Positions 27,163 to 36,377 of a stretch of 56,000 bases of DNA are shown here, in pieces (the stretch's first letter is position 1; each line of letters starts with the position of its first letter). Under the pieces are notes generated by a model. That model did not search any database. It was not told where the DNA came from and saw only the letters and a program-made list of their open reading frames with translations. The stretch is from NCBI GenBank assembly GCA_947581615.1, contig CANPVD010000108.1, positions 1 to 56,000 of the forward strand, in the 5' to 3' direction. This DNA comes from Candidatus Humimonas hydrogenitrophica. Its GTDB lineage: Bacteria > Gemmatimonadota > Gemmatimonadetes > Palauibacterales > Palauibacteraceae. The translations under genes and the position numbers were made by a program.

Positions 27163-28207
27163 CGTCCACAGCCTCCTCCGGGAATCGAACATCCTCCCTG
27201 CGTACCGTCATCAGGGCCTCCTCCACCTCGTCGACGCCCAGGATCCGAAGGCACTCGAGCCGTGCCTCGGGAAGCTCGTAGCCCGCTCCACGCCGCGGGC
27301 AGCGGTTCCGGAGGCAGGGCACGCAGGGCAGCGTCCCGCGCACCACCACGGTCGACCGCGGCGACAGGGGACCGGTCTGCCGCGGGTCGCCCGCGCCGAA
27401 CAGCGCGACCAGCGGCGTGCCCAGGGCGGCGGCCAGGTGCATGGGACCCGTGTCGTTGGCCACCACGGCGTCGCAGGCCGCCAGCCCGCCCGCCAGCGCC
27501 TCGAGGCTGGTCCGTCCCGACAGGTCGTGGGCGCCTCCGGTGGCCGCCGCCACCGTCCGGGCCGCGGCCGCGTCGTCACGACCGCCGAACACGAGCACCC
27601 GCTCCCCGGCGCCTGCCCGTCGCGCCGCCAGCTCGGCGAAGCGCTCGGCGGGCCAACGTCGCGACGGGGCGGCGCTCCCCGGGACGAGGCCCAGCGTTGG
27701 AGCCCCGTCCGACGACGGCAGCCCCCGCGCGATGGACGCCCACGCGTGACGCGCCGCTTCCGTCGGCCGGAGCCGCGGCGCCGGCGCCGGCGCCGTCCAG
27801 CCCGGGTCAACCAGGGTCAGATACTCCTTCACGCGGTGGCCGGCGAGCAGCGGTCCGCGCTGCACCCGGTCGGTGAGCAGCCAGCCGCGGCCGTCCGTGG
27901 CCGTCCCGCGGCGCTCGGCCACGCCGGCCAGCCGGCAGATGAGCGCGGCCGAGAAGGACGGCGTCAGCAGGACACCCCGGTCGGGGGCGCGCGCCCGGAG
28001 CTCCCGCGCCGCCCGCACGACCCCGTGTCGGTCGCGGACGGGGAGCAGCTCCCCGTCGATGCCCGCCATGGCCACCACGGGCGCCAGCCCCTCGACCACC
28101 TGCACGACCAGGCCCCCCGAGCCCGCCAGCTCCGCCGCTCGCCGCAGGGCGGGCAGCGCCAGCACGAGCTCGCCCAGGTGGTTCGGCGCCCGGACGACCC
28201 GTCTCAG
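27152..28207 (-). CDS. Glycosyltransferase family 9 (heptosyltransferase-like), CTG start
   Basis: The 351-aa enzyme matches ADP-heptose:LPS heptosyltransferases: N-terminal [17 protein letters not shown], central [15 protein letters not shown] and [21 protein letters not shown], plus a Cys-rich end ([10 protein letters not shown]). It probably acts in LPS core synthesis on the cytoplasmic face. No ATG, GTG or TTG lies in frame before the conserved N terminus. CTG at 28207 gives [13 protein letters not shown], overlaps the lepA stop as CTGA and has GAGGTG five bases upstream; a GTG 14 codons later would delete the first strand. Confidence 0.88.
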   Translation of the reverse strand: MRRVVRAPNHLGELVLALPALRRAAELAGSGGLVVQVVEGLAPVVAMAGIDGELLPVRDRHGVVRAARELRARAPDRGVLLTPSFSAALICRLAGVAERRGTATDGRGWLLTDRVQRGPLLAGHRVKEYLTLVDPGWTAPAPAPRLRPTEAARHAWASIARGLPSSDGAPTLGLVPGSAAPSRRWPAERFAELAARRAGAGERVLVFGGRDDAAAARTVAAATGGAHDLSGRTSLEALAGGLAACDAVVANDTGPMHLAAALGTPLVALFGAGDPRQTGPLSPRSTVVVRGTLPCVPCLRNRCPRRGAGYELPEARLECLRILGVDEVEEALMTVRREDVRFPEEAVDDGG

Positions 28208-30003
28208 TCGCCCACCTCGAGCACGGCCAGGAACGCCTCCTGGGGGATCTCGACGGTCCCCACCTGCTTCATGCGCCGCTTCCCCGCCTTCTGCTTCTCG
28301 AGGAGCTTGCGCTTTCTCGTGATGTCGCCCCCGTAACACTTGGCCGTGACGTTCTTGCGCAGCGGCCGCACGGTCTGGCGTGAGATCACGTCCTTGCCGA
28401 TGGCGGCCTGAATGGCCACCTCGAACAGCTGCCGGGGGATGAGCTCCTTGAGCCGCTCGGCCACCCTCCGTCCCGTGTCGTAGGCGCGGTCCCTGTGGAC
28501 CACCATGCTCAGGGCGTCGACCGGGTCGCCGTTCACCAGGATGTCCAGCTTGACCAGGTCCGACTCCCGGTAGGCGGCGCGCTCGTAGTCCAGCGTGGCG
28601 TAGCCCCGCGACACCGACTTGAGCCGATCGTAGAAGTCCAGGACGATCTCGGCCAGCGGGATCTCGTACACGATCTCCACCCGCGAGGAGTCGAGGTACT
28701 CCAGCGTCACGTACTCGCCGCGCCGGTCGTGGCACAGGCCCTGGATCCCGCCGATGTAGTCGTCCGGGCTGAGGATCCGCACCCGGACCCACGGCTCCTC
28801 GATGTGCTCGATCCGGTTCTGGACGGGCATGCGAGCGGGGTTCTCGACGGCGACCTCCTCGCCGTTTGTGAGGCGGACGTGGTACTCCACGTTGGGCACG
28901 GTCGTGATGAGGTCGAGGTCGAACTCCCGCTCCAGCCGCTCCTGGACGATCTCCATGTGCAGCAGGCCCAGGAAGCCGCTGCGGAAGCCGAAGCCCAGCG
29001 CTTCCGACGTCTCCGGCTCGTAGTGGAGGCTGGCGTCGTTGAGGCGAAGCTTCTCGAGCGCGTCCCGCAGGTCCTCGAACTGGTCGGTGTCCGTGGGATA
29101 CAGGCCCGCGAACACCATCGGCTTGGCCTCCTGGTAGCCGGGAAGGAGCTCGGAGGCGCGCCGACCAGCGTCCAGCAGCGTGTCTCCCACCTTGGTGTCG
29201 GCCACCCGCTTGATCTGCGCCGAGAGCCACCCCACTTCCCCGGCGGAGAGCGACTCGGTCTGCTGGTAGCCGAGCCGCAGGAAGCCCACGCCGTCGACCT
29301 CGTACTCCGCGTCGTTGGCCCCGAAGGTGACGCGCATCCCCGGCCCGAGCGTCCCGTCGACCACGCGTACGAAAGGGATGGCCCCGCGGTACTTGTCGTA
29401 GAGGGAGTCGAAGATGAGCGCCCGCAGCGGGGCGTCCGGATCTCCCTCCGGGGGCGGCACGCGCGCGACGATCTCCTCCAGAATCCGGTCCACCCCCGTA
29501 CCCTCCTTCGCCGAAGCGAGCAAGATCTCGTCGGGCTCGATCCCGAGCAGCTCCGCCATCTCGAGTCGGTGCCTGTCGGGCTCCGCCTGCGGGAGGTCGA
29601 TCTTGTTGAGGATGGGAAGGATCTCGAGGCCCGCATCCAGCGCCAGGAACAGGTTCGAGAGGGTCTGGGCCTCGATCCCCTGGCTCGCGTCGACGACCAG
29701 GAGGGCTCCCTCGCACGCCGCCAGGCTGCGACTGACCTCGTAGGTGAAGTCCACGTGACCCGGCGTGTCGATGAGGTTGAGCTGGTAGCTGCGACCGTCG
29801 GCGGCCCGGTACGGAAGGCGGATGGCGTTCAGCTTGATCGTGATCCCGCGCTCCCTCTCGAGCTCCATCGAGTCGAGGACCTGCTCCTTCATCTTTCGCC
29901 GGTCCACGGCCCCGGTCGCTTCCAGCAGGCGGTCGGCCAGCGTCGACTTGCCGTGGTCGATGTGGGCGATGATGGAGAAGTTGCGAATGTGGTCTATGCG
30001 CAC
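28204..30003 (-). CDS. lepA: Elongation factor 4 (LepA)
   Basis: A 599-aa translational GTPase that remodels stalled or early elongating ribosomes. G1 [15 protein letters not shown], the switch region [16 protein letters not shown] and NKIDLP are all present. Domain order is as in EF-G domains III and V, and the LepA-specific C-terminal domain with [19 protein letters not shown] and [16 protein letters not shown] is complete. Confidence 0.98.
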   Translation of the reverse strand: MRIDHIRNFSIIAHIDHGKSTLADRLLEATGAVDRRKMKEQVLDSMELERERGITIKLNAIRLPYRAADGRSYQLNLIDTPGHVDFTYEVSRSLAACEGALLVVDASQGIEAQTLSNLFLALDAGLEILPILNKIDLPQAEPDRHRLEMAELLGIEPDEILLASAKEGTGVDRILEEIVARVPPPEGDPDAPLRALIFDSLYDKYRGAIPFVRVVDGTLGPGMRVTFGANDAEYEVDGVGFLRLGYQQTESLSAGEVGWLSAQIKRVADTKVGDTLLDAGRRASELLPGYQEAKPMVFAGLYPTDTDQFEDLRDALEKLRLNDASLHYEPETSEALGFGFRSGFLGLLHMEIVQERLEREFDLDLITTVPNVEYHVRLTNGEEVAVENPARMPVQNRIEHIEEPWVRVRILSPDDYIGGIQGLCHDRRGEYVTLEYLDSSRVEIVYEIPLAEIVLDFYDRLKSVSRGYATLDYERAAYRESDLVKLDILVNGDPVDALSMVVHRDRAYDTGRRVAERLKELIPRQLFEVAIQAAIGKDVISRQTVRPLRKNVTAKCYGGDITRKRKLLEKQKAGKRRMKQVGTVEIPQEAFLAVLEVGD

Positions 30004-30121
30004 GAGATCGCTCTCCGGGGTCGACTTCCGGGTGCCCTCGATCGGATGCCGGACGGCCGAGGCGCACGCTCCGGATTCCGCGACGGCATCGTACTACCGG
30101 GAAGCCCGACGCCGGGTCCCC

Positions 30122-30736
30122 TCAGGCGCGGGAAAATCGCAGGATCAAGGAAGCATCGGACTCATCGCCCGCCACGCCGGCCCGGGCGCCCGCATCGTCC
30201 GCGACGCCCTCCCACGCCTCCGGACCGGTCACTGCCACCGGCACCTCGAGGCTGGCCTCGTCGCCGGCGTAACGGACCTCGGCCCGCACGCTCTCCTCTC
30301 CCCGTGCGGCCGCCCGCGCCGACTCCAGCGCCCGCCCGAGCAGCACGACGGCCGCGCCCCGTCGGAGCCGCACGCCGCGCTCGTCGTCGGGCGCGTCCAC
30401 TTCCACCCTGGGCGGCCTCCGGTCGAGCTCCAGGGCCTCCGCCACCTCCCGCGCCAGACCGGCCAGGTCGACGGCGGACTCCTCCTCCGGCCCACGGTGG
30501 GCAGCCGCGATCAGCAGGTCCACGCGTCGGCCGAGCCTCCGGACGTTGTCGTCCGCGGCGGCGGCGAAGCGATCGAGCTCGTCAGCGAGCTCGGGAGCGT
30601 CCCGCCGGAGGCGCGCGCGGACCACCTCGAGGTTGATGGCGACCGCCTGCAGCGAGTTCCGGAGCCCGTGGGCCATGCCGGACACCAGCCGGGCGACCTC
30701 CTCCACCCGGGCCTCCCGGGCGCGCCCCCCGTTCAC
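30122..30736 (-). CDS. Degenerate histidine-kinase-like (DHp) protein
   Basis: The 204-aa soluble protein has an H-box-like helix ARLVSGMAHGLRNSLQAVAI with a candidate phospho-His (MAHGLRN), a second helix of the dimerisation bundle, and a C-terminal region where an ATPase domain would be but with no N, G1 or G2 box. It may be a histidine phosphotransfer or dimerisation protein, or a decayed kinase. GTG start overlaps the stop of the MBL hydrolase gene (GTGA). No response regulator is adjacent. Confidence 0.58.
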   Translation of the reverse strand: MNGGRAREARVEEVARLVSGMAHGLRNSLQAVAINLEVVRARLRRDAPELADELDRFAAAADDNVRRLGRRVDLLIAAAHRGPEEESAVDLAGLAREVAEALELDRRPPRVEVDAPDDERGVRLRRGAAVVLLGRALESARAAARGEESVRAEVRYAGDEASLEVPVAVTGPEAWEGVADDAGARAGVAGDESDASLILRFSRA

Positions 30737-31509
30737 AGCTCGACCTCGAGGCCGTCGTGGGCCGGCTCCACGCCATCCGGCAACCGGGCGGAGAGCCGCG
30801 CATGCTCCAGGCGGTGCGTGAGGTGGGTCAGATAGGCGCGCTCCGGGGCGAGCCGCTCGATCACCTCCAGGGCTTCCTCCACGTTGAAGTGGCTGGGATG
30901 AGGATTCCCGAACCAGAGCGCGTTCACGACCAGGACCCGCACACCGCCGAGCAGGTCGGCGGCGTCCTCCGGCAGCTCCTTGGCGTCCACGATCACCGCC
31001 AGATCGCCCAGCCTGAACCCATAGCTGCGAAAGGGTCCGTGCGGGAACCCCACCGGCGTCAGGGAGAAGCCCGCCGGCCGCGCCGGCTCGCGGTCCCGAA
31101 ACGACACCATCTCCAGGTCGGGCACGCTGCTGACCGGCGGGCGGTCGAGGTCCTCCTCCCAGATGTAGGGGAAGCGGCGACGGATCTCCGCGGCATGCTC
31201 CTCGGCCACGTACACGGGCAGGGGCCGCTCGGAGCGGAGCGTGAAGATGCGCAGGTCGTCGATGCCGTGGATGTGGTCGGCGTGCGGGTGCGTCAGGTAG
31301 ACGGCGTCCAGGTGCCGCACTCCGGCCGCGACGAGTTGCAACCGCAGCTCGGGCGGCGTGTCCACCAGGAGACGTCGTCCCTCCTCCTCGATCAGGAGGC
31401 CGTGTCGGGTGCGACGGTTGCGTGAATCCGACGAGGTGCACACCTCGCAATCGCACCCCACCACCGGGATCCCGAACGAGGTGCCCGTGCCCAGGAAACG
31501 GACCTTCAC
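30733..31509 (-). CDS. PhnP-like metallo-beta-lactamase fold hydrolase
   Basis: A 258-aa enzyme with the N-terminal FLGTGTSFGIPVVGCDC and EVC (PhnP-type zinc cysteines), then THPHADHIHGIDD (HxHxDH dinuclear metal site), SYGFRLGD and IVDAKEL (bridging Asp), and a late His in NPHPSHFN. PhnP hydrolyses phosphoribosyl cyclic phosphate in phosphonate degradation; no other phn gene is here, so the natural substrate may be another cyclic phosphodiester. Starts 20 bases after pyruvate kinase. Confidence 0.88.
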   Translation of the reverse strand: MKVRFLGTGTSFGIPVVGCDCEVCTSSDSRNRRTRHGLLIEEEGRRLLVDTPPELRLQLVAAGVRHLDAVYLTHPHADHIHGIDDLRIFTLRSERPLPVYVAEEHAAEIRRRFPYIWEEDLDRPPVSSVPDLEMVSFRDREPARPAGFSLTPVGFPHGPFRSYGFRLGDLAVIVDAKELPEDAADLLGGVRVLVVNALWFGNPHPSHFNVEEALEVIERLAPERAYLTHLTHRLEHARLSARLPDGVEPAHDGLEVEL

Positions 31510-31528
31510 GAAGCCCCGCCGGGCCGGT

Positions 31529-32986
31529 TCAGAGCTCCTCGATCCGCATCATGTTGGTGGTTCCGGTGACATGGAAGGGCACGCCGGCCGTGACGATGAA
31601 CCGGTCCCCTGGCCGGCCGAAGCCGCCGTCGAGTGCCGCGCTCCGCGCCCGGGAGAGCATGGTCCGGTAGTTGACCTCGCCCTCGAACAGCACCGGGTGG
31701 ACGCCCCAGGCCACGGCGAGCTGCCGGTAGGTCGATGACTGGTCGGTGACGGCCAGGATCGGGACCGGGGGGCGCTGGGCCGACACGACCCGCGCGGTGA
31801 AGCCGCTGCGCGTGAAGGTGACCAGGAAGGGGGCCCCGAGGCGCTGCACCGCCTGCATGGCCGCGGCCGCGACCGCCCCCGACGTGGTCTGCTGGACGGC
31901 CGCTCGCTCGGTGGCTGGCTGCTCCCGGATGCGGGACGGAAAGGGCGGGCCCTCGCGCTCGATCCTCCGGATGATCCGCTCCATGACGCGCACCGCCTCG
32001 ATCGGGTGGTGACCCACGGCGGTCTCGGCGGACAACATGACGGCATCGGTCCCGTCCAGCAGGGCCGTGGCCACGTCCGACACCTCGGCCCGGGTGGGGC
32101 GGGAGCTCGTCGTCATGGACTCCAGCATCTGCGTGGCCGTGATGCTGGGCCGGGCCAGCTCCTGGCCCTGTGTGATGATGCGCTTCTGGACGAGCGGAAC
32201 CTCCTCGTACGGCAGCTCGACCCCGAGGTCGCCCCGCGCCACCATGACCCCGTCGCTCTGGCGGATGATCTCGTCCAGGTCCTGGAGCGCCTGGTCCTTC
32301 TCGATCTTGCTGATGATCAGACCATGGCCACCGATGCGGTCCCGGAGATCCACGACGTCCTCGGGACGTCGCACGAAGCTGAGCGCCACGTAGTCGACGT
32401 CCTGGTCGATGGCGAAAGCGAGGTCATCACGGTCCTTGTCCGTCAGGCTGGGCGCTCCCACGCGCACCCCGGGGAGGTTGATCCCCTTGTGGGACCCGAG
32501 CTCTCCGGGAGTCACGGCCTCCACTTCCACGCAGTCGCCGTTCACCTCGAGGACCTGGACCTCGATCTTGCCGTCGTCGAGCAGGATCCGGTCTCCCGCC
32601 GCGACGTCCTCGGCCAGCCCGGCGTAGGTCGTGGGAATCAGGCGATCGCGCGAGGCTCCCTCGGGCAGGGCCCCGGCTCCCTTCTCCTCGGGCACGAAGT
32701 AGCAGCGGTCCCCCTCGGAGATCCGGAGGGGAGACGGCAGGTCGCCGACCCGGATCTTGGGTCCCTGCAGGTCGGCGATGATGGCGACCGGGCGACCCGT
32801 CTCGCGGCCGATCCGTCGGGTAGCCTCGATGATCGCGCGCGCCTCGGCATGCTCGGCGTGCGAGAAGTTGATCCGGATCGCGTCCGCGCCGGCCTCGATC
32901 AGGGCCCGGAAGGTGGATGGCTCGGAGCAGGCCGGGCCCACCGTGCACACGATCTTGGCGCGTCGGAACAGTCTCGAAGCCGTCAT
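31529..32986 (-). CDS. pyk: Pyruvate kinase
   Basis: Converts phosphoenolpyruvate and ADP to pyruvate and ATP (485 aa). Begins RRAKIVCTVGPACS, with RINFSHAEH, the substrate site, and the signature IISKIEKDQAL; MVARGDLGVELPYE binds metal; VMLSAETAVGHHPIEAV is in the barrel. A C-terminal allosteric domain is present. The ATG at 32986 is chosen because the conserved sequence begins within ten residues; the frame is open to 33130, overlapping the next gene, with no clear ribosome binding site at either start. Confidence 0.97.
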   Translation of the reverse strand: MTASRLFRRAKIVCTVGPACSEPSTFRALIEAGADAIRINFSHAEHAEARAIIEATRRIGRETGRPVAIIADLQGPKIRVGDLPSPLRISEGDRCYFVPEEKGAGALPEGASRDRLIPTTYAGLAEDVAAGDRILLDDGKIEVQVLEVNGDCVEVEAVTPGELGSHKGINLPGVRVGAPSLTDKDRDDLAFAIDQDVDYVALSFVRRPEDVVDLRDRIGGHGLIISKIEKDQALQDLDEIIRQSDGVMVARGDLGVELPYEEVPLVQKRIITQGQELARPSITATQMLESMTTSSRPTRAEVSDVATALLDGTDAVMLSAETAVGHHPIEAVRVMERIIRRIEREGPPFPSRIREQPATERAAVQQTTSGAVAAAAMQAVQRLGAPFLVTFTRSGFTARVVSAQRPPVPILAVTDQSSTYRQLAVAWGVHPVLFEGEVNYRTMLSRARSAALDGGFGRPGDRFIVTAGVPFHVTGTTNMMRIEEL

Positions 32987-33104
32987 GGAGTCGGCCGGTG
33001 CGAAGGCCCGGGGCGTCGCGTCCCCCGCCCGTGCCGGGGCCTGGTGGACCGCCCGTGGGGCGGAGGACGCCGTCCGTGCGTGGGTGTCGTCGGTGATCCG
33101 GACC

Positions 33105-33440
33105 TCAGGCGCTGGCCACGGTCGAGGCATCCACGGCCAGATCGGGCCGGTGCTCCCAGATCCAGCGATGCAGGAGCTGGAGGCGCTTGAGGGGCAGGTC
33201 GGAAAGCACGTTGGCCTGAAGACCGGGAATGATGCAGGCGGCGGCCCGCCGCAGCAGGAACGCCCGCTGCAGTGCCCGCTGTTCCTTGCTCAGGCTCGTC
33301 CCCCCCGGAATGTCGGGGATGGGCTCGAGCAACCTGTGATAGCTGTACACTTCCCGAGGTGAGAACTCCCGTGGAATCTGGTAGGCGTGACCCCGAACCT
33401 CGAAAGAACCCTCGGGACCAATCGAAAGCAGTTCAGCCAT
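33105..33440 (-). CDS. Conserved-looking small protein of unknown function
   Basis: A 111-aa soluble, helix-rich protein (MAELLSIGPEGSFEVRGHAY at the N terminus; LHRWIWEHRPDL near the end). I do not recognise the family. GGAGGAGA is placed nine bases before the ATG, and a sigma70-like promoter lies about 130 bases upstream, so expression is likely. Codon use and composition match the neighbours. Confidence 0.7.
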   Translation of the reverse strand: MAELLSIGPEGSFEVRGHAYQIPREFSPREVYSYHRLLEPIPDIPGGTSLSKEQRALQRAFLLRRAAACIIPGLQANVLSDLPLKRLQLLHRWIWEHRPDLAVDASTVASA

Positions 33441-33578
33441 GCCTCGCTCTCCTCCTCGCGCCGAACCGGACCGTTCGCTCCGAGCGGATCCGGCGGGCGG
33501 CCGGGTCAGGTCGGAGAGCGACGCGCAGACCGGGGGTGGCGCACGCCGCGACTCGCATCCAGGGCTGTGGCGATCCCG

Positions 33579-33608
33579 AACATACTCGCCGAAACGGCCG
33601 GCAGGCAA
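33579..33608 (-). promoter_or_regulatory. Sigma70-like promoter for the 111-aa protein
   Basis: Minus strand TTGCCT (33608-33603), 18 bases, TATGTT (33584-33579). Leader about 130 bases. Confidence 0.5.
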
Positions 33609-33662
33609 GCTTCGAGCGGGCCTCCGGGCCGGCCCCACGCATCGGGGCCCCACCGCGCGACC

Positions 33663-33691
33663 TTGTTGTAGCGATCACGCGCGGCTACCTT
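33663..33691 (+). promoter_or_regulatory. Sigma70-like promoter for the cold-shock gene
   Basis: TTGTTG (33663-33668), 17 bases, TACCTT (33686-33691). It yields a leader of roughly 150 bases, typical of cold-shock mRNAs whose structure controls translation. Confidence 0.55.
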
Positions 33692-33845
33692 GCGCGCGGC
33701 CCGTGGGCCGGGTTTCGGCGCCGACGCCGGACTCCGCCGACGGGCCGTTTCGTGACGGCCTCCGGCCGGCGGCGCATCGATGGGACCCCCAGACAGACGG
33801 TCCGGGCCGGAGCGAGGTTCGCGGTACAGCGGAGGACAGGCCAGC

Positions 33846-34241
33846 ATGGCTCGGGAAACCGGCAGCGTGAAGTGGTTTTCGAACGAGAAGGGGTACGGCT
33901 TCGTCGAGCGGGACAGCGGCGAGGACGTCTTCGTCCACCACTCCGACATCGAGGGAGACGGCTTCAAGACGCTTCGACAGGGGGAGCGGGTCGAGTTCGA
34001 AGTGGAGGCGGCCGACAAGGGACCGAGGGCCCGCCGCGTGGTCCGTGAAGACCAGGAGACGCGCGAGGAAGTGAGCGCTCCGGCGGACCCGAACGGGGGC
34101 GGCAACACCGCCGCCCGGACCGCGCAGGCCGAATCGGCCGAGACGTCCACCGGATCCCCGGATGGAGCGGGAAGCGGGCGCAGCCTGGCGGCACAGCTCA
34201 AGGACAAACTCGGTCGCCGGTTCTTCGGCGACGAGGGCTGA
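33846..34241 (+). CDS. Cold-shock domain protein with C-terminal tail
   Basis: A 131-aa protein. Residues 1-68 form a complete cold-shock OB fold with RNP1 (KGYGFV) and RNP2 (VFVHHS), and it begins with ETGSVKWFSNEKGYG. The remaining 60 residues are acidic, Ser/Thr/Gly-rich and end in a basic helix SLAAQLKDKLGRRFF. The domain binds single-stranded nucleic acid and melts RNA structure. Most bacterial Csp proteins are about 70 aa, so the tail is unusual; it may mediate protein contact or autoinhibition (inference). Confidence 0.93.
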   Translation: MARETGSVKWFSNEKGYGFVERDSGEDVFVHHSDIEGDGFKTLRQGERVEFEVEAADKGPRARRVVREDQETREEVSAPADPNGGGNTAARTAQAESAETSTGSPDGAGSGRSLAAQLKDKLGRRFFGDEG

Positions 34242-34334
34242 GCGGGTCCGGCCGGCCGCGACCAGTGGTCATTCGGCGCATCGGAGCGCCGCGGAGACCG
34301 GAACAGCGGCCGTACGTTAGTGTGCTACAAAGTG

Positions 34335-34366
34335 CGAGGCGGACGGCCGGGGCCGTCCGCGCCTCG
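34335..34366 (+). promoter_or_regulatory. Leader hairpin before rpsU, preceded by extended -10
   Basis: GGACGGCC (34341-34348) pairs with GGCCGTCC (34351-34358), and the outer CGAGGC pairs with the distal GCCTCG, giving a stem of about 13 bp with a small bulge. An extended -10 (TGC-TACAAA, 34323-34331) lies directly before it. There is no U tract, so it is more likely a 5' leader structure of rpsU than a terminator for the cold-shock gene; the latter is possible. Confidence 0.45.
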
Positions 34367-34397
34367 AGAACCTCAGCCTCCGAAGGGGGGGATTCGC

Positions 34398-34598
34398 TTG
34401 GAGTATCGACTGCGTGAGGGCGAGGACCTGGACCGGGCGCTGAAGAAGTTTCGCCGCAAGGTGCAGCGCGCGGGGATCTTCCGCGACATCAAGAAGAACC
34501 GCTTCTACGAGAAGCCCAGCGAGGCCCGTCGGCGGAAGGCGAAGGCCGCCGAGCGCCGGCGTCGCCGTCGGCGGCGCCGCAGGAGCCGCAACAGCTGA
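34398..34598 (+). CDS. rpsU: Ribosomal protein bS21
   Basis: A 66-aa small-subunit protein: LEYRLREGEDLDRALKKF matches the S21 N terminus, then KVQRAGIFRDIKKNRFYEKPSE and a run of ten consecutive arginines near the end. Start is TTG at 34398, aligned with the family N terminus; a purine-rich GAAGGGGGG lies upstream. An in-frame ATG 26 codons earlier falls in the leader hairpin. A factor-independent terminator follows. Confidence 0.95.
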   Translation: MEYRLREGEDLDRALKKFRRKVQRAGIFRDIKKNRFYEKPSEARRRKAKAAERRRRRRRRRRSRNS

Positions 34599-34655
34599 GC
34601 CCGCCCCACGCACCGCCGCCACGTCGGGCGGCCCGCCAGGCGAGGTAGCGATGCT

Positions 34656-34690
34656 AAGCCGCCCGGAAGGGACCTCCCGCCGGGCGGCTT
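34656..34690 (+). terminator. Rho-independent-type terminator after rpsU (bidirectional)
   Basis: AAGCCGCCCGG (34656-34666) pairs perfectly with CCGGGCGGCTT (34680-34690) around a 13-base loop. Only a short T-rich stretch follows (TTCTCGCTTC). It sits between convergent rpsU and ispG and can serve both. Confidence 0.72.
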
Positions 34691-34696
34691 CTCGCT

Positions 34697-36037
34697 TCAT
34701 CCCGTCCCGTAGCGGCGGTCCACGTAGCCTTCCAGGAGCGCCAGGAACTCCTCCACGATCCCCTCTCCCCGGAGGGTCGTGACCTTCTCCCCGTCCACGA
34801 ACACGGGCGCGCTGGGCTCCTCGAACGCGCCCGGCAGGGAGATCCCGATGTCGGCGTGGCGCGACTCGCCCGGGCCGTTGACCACGCATCCCATGACGGC
34901 CACCCGAAGCTCCTCCACCCCGGGGTATCGGCCCCTCCACTCCGGCATGCGCGCGTCCAGGTGTCCCTGGACGCGCTGCGCCAACTCCTGGAAGAAGGTG
35001 CTGGTGGTCCTGCCGCAACCCGGACACGAGGTGACCTGGGGCTGAAAGCTCCTCAAGCCCATCGACTGGAGGATCTGCTGTGCCACCCGCACCTCCTCGG
35101 TCCGATCGGCTCCCGGGGCAGGGGTGAGGGAAACACGGATCGTGTCCCCGATCCCCTCGGCGAGGAGGAGGGCGAGCGCGGCCGAGCTCGCCACCGTACC
35201 CTTGCGGCCCATGCCGGCCTCGGTGAGCCCGAGATGGAGGGGATAGTCGCATCGGTCCGCGAGCGCTCGGTACACGGTGACCAGGTCCTGCACGCCCGAG
35301 ACCTTGGCGCTCAGCACGATCCGGTCGTGGGGGAGCCCCACCTCCTCGGCGAACCGGGCCGACGAAAGGGCACTCTCCACCATGGCGGCGAGGGTCACCG
35401 CGTGCGCGTCGGCCGGGACCTCGCGGGCCGCGTTCTCGTCCATCATGCGGGTCAGGAGCTCCTGGTCCAGGGAACCCCAGTTCACGCCGATCCGCACGGG
35501 GCGTCCATGCTCGACCGCACACCCGATGATCGCGGCGAAGTGCTCGTCCCACCGGCTGCGCCCCACGTTGCCCGGATTGACCCTGTACTTGGCCAGAGAC
35601 CCGGCGCACCCCGGGTGCCGTGGAAGGAGAATGTGGCCGTTGAAGTGGAAGTCTCCGATCAGCGGGACGTCGACCCCTCGCTCCCGAAGTCGCTCCGCGA
35701 TGTGCGGCACCGCGGCGGCGGCCTCGGAGGTGTTGACGGTGACCCGGACCAGCTCGCTCCCCGCCGCGGCGAGCGCCGCCACCTGCTCGACCGTGGCCCG
35801 CACGTCGGCCGTGTCCGTGTTCGTCATCGACTGCACGACCACCGGGTGCCCGCCGCCGACGGGCACGTCTCCGACGCGGACCGTGACGGACTCGCGTCGG
35901 GGCCGATAGGCGGGACGCGATACCGTGGCCGGGTCGAGGATCCCGGGGGCGTCGGGCGTAGGAGTGGTCTCGGTGGACGTCACGGATCTCGCGCGGTTCG
36001 GGTGACGGAGCGACCCGAGAGCGGCCGGCGGCCGCAC
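34697..36037 (-). CDS. ispG: 4-hydroxy-3-methylbut-2-enyl diphosphate synthase
   Basis: Iron-sulfur enzyme of the MEP isoprenoid pathway that reduces MEcPP to HMBPP (446 aa). It has [20 protein letters not shown], the TIM-barrel substrate residues, and [4Fe-4S] ligands in [10 protein letters not shown] and [14 protein letters not shown] 36037 is used because GAGG is five bases upstream, which gives a 45-residue leader not found in standard family members; GTG 35983 would shorten it. A -10-like TACAAT is 18 bases before the first start. Confidence 0.95.
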   Translation of the reverse strand: MRPPAALGSLRHPNRARSVTSTETTPTPDAPGILDPATVSRPAYRPRRESVTVRVGDVPVGGGHPVVVQSMTNTDTADVRATVEQVAALAAAGSELVRVTVNTSEAAAAVPHIAERLRERGVDVPLIGDFHFNGHILLPRHPGCAGSLAKYRVNPGNVGRSRWDEHFAAIIGCAVEHGRPVRIGVNWGSLDQELLTRMMDENAAREVPADAHAVTLAAMVESALSSARFAEEVGLPHDRIVLSAKVSGVQDLVTVYRALADRCDYPLHLGLTEAGMGRKGTVASSAALALLLAEGIGDTIRVSLTPAPGADRTEEVRVAQQILQSMGLRSFQPQVTSCPGCGRTTSTFFQELAQRVQGHLDARMPEWRGRYPGVEELRVAVMGCVVNGPGESRHADIGISLPGAFEEPSAPVFVDGEKVTTLRGEGIVEEFLALLEGYVDRRYGTG

Positions 36038-36054
36038 CGGAGCCTCACCGCGTC

Positions 36055-36083
36055 ATTGTACCCGAGGGCGGGATCCCGTTCCA
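36055..36083 (-). promoter_or_regulatory. Possible promoter for ispG
   Basis: Minus strand TGGAAC (36083-36078), 17 bases, TACAAT (36060-36055). The -10 is good and the -35 is weak. The leader would be only about 10 bases. Confidence 0.4.
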
Positions 36084-36107
36084 GGGCGCCGGGGGCCGGG
36101 GAAGCCC

Positions 36108-36299
36108 CTAGCGGGTTTCCTGCTCCTTCCAGAAGCGCTCGAACTCGACATCCAGGCTCTTTCGGTCCCGGCGCATCTCGCGCTCGAAGGCATCCCGTCC
36201 GGCTTCGATCGCCGTGCGGATCCAGTTGCGCGTGATCCTGGGGTGCCGTGCCTCGGCTTCGTCACCCCGGTCGGCGGGCTGCAGGTTCGCCTCCATCAT
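36108..36299 (-). CDS. Small charged protein of unknown function (63 aa)
   Basis: Starts MMEANLQPADRGDEAEARHP and ends in an amphipathic, highly charged helix (DAFEREMRRDRKSLDVEFER). GGAGG is eight bases before the ATG, and a near-consensus promoter is about 80 bases upstream, so it is very probably a real gene. No family recognised. Helical propensity suggests a small binding partner or regulator (inference). Confidence 0.65.
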   Translation of the reverse strand: MMEANLQPADRGDEAEARHPRITRNWIRTAIEAGRDAFEREMRRDRKSLDVEFERFWKEQETR

Positions 36300-36354
36300 G
36301 GTGCTGACCTCCAAAGTGGGGGGCGGCTCTCCTCCACCGCTGGGACCTCCCTCC

Positions 36355-36370
36355 CCCCAATATGTTGGGG
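36355..36370. promoter_or_regulatory. Palindromic operator-like site over the start of the 63-aa gene transcript
   Basis: CCCCAA-TATG-TTGGGG is a perfect 6-bp inverted repeat located at about +1 to +16 relative to the predicted transcription start. Related sequences CAACATGTGGGG and CAACATATTGGGG occur as direct repeats on the minus strand across the promoter, consistent with a repressor binding region. Confidence 0.45.
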
Positions 36371-36377
36371 TATTCGC

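Larger units (their letters stand above)
33441..33845. other. 405-bp intergenic region between divergent genes
   Basis: It holds a promoter for each flanking gene (33579-33608 minus; 33663-33691 plus), long leaders (about 130 and 150 bases), and a perfect CGGCCC-GT-GGGCCG hairpin near the start of the plus-strand leader. No coding sequence with a plausible start was seen. Confidence 0.6.

Noticed and set aside
28495-30636. A 713-codon plus-strand frame across lepA
   Set aside because: Antisense shadow of lepA; repetitive Val/Leu/Arg/Gly translation and no ribosome binding site.
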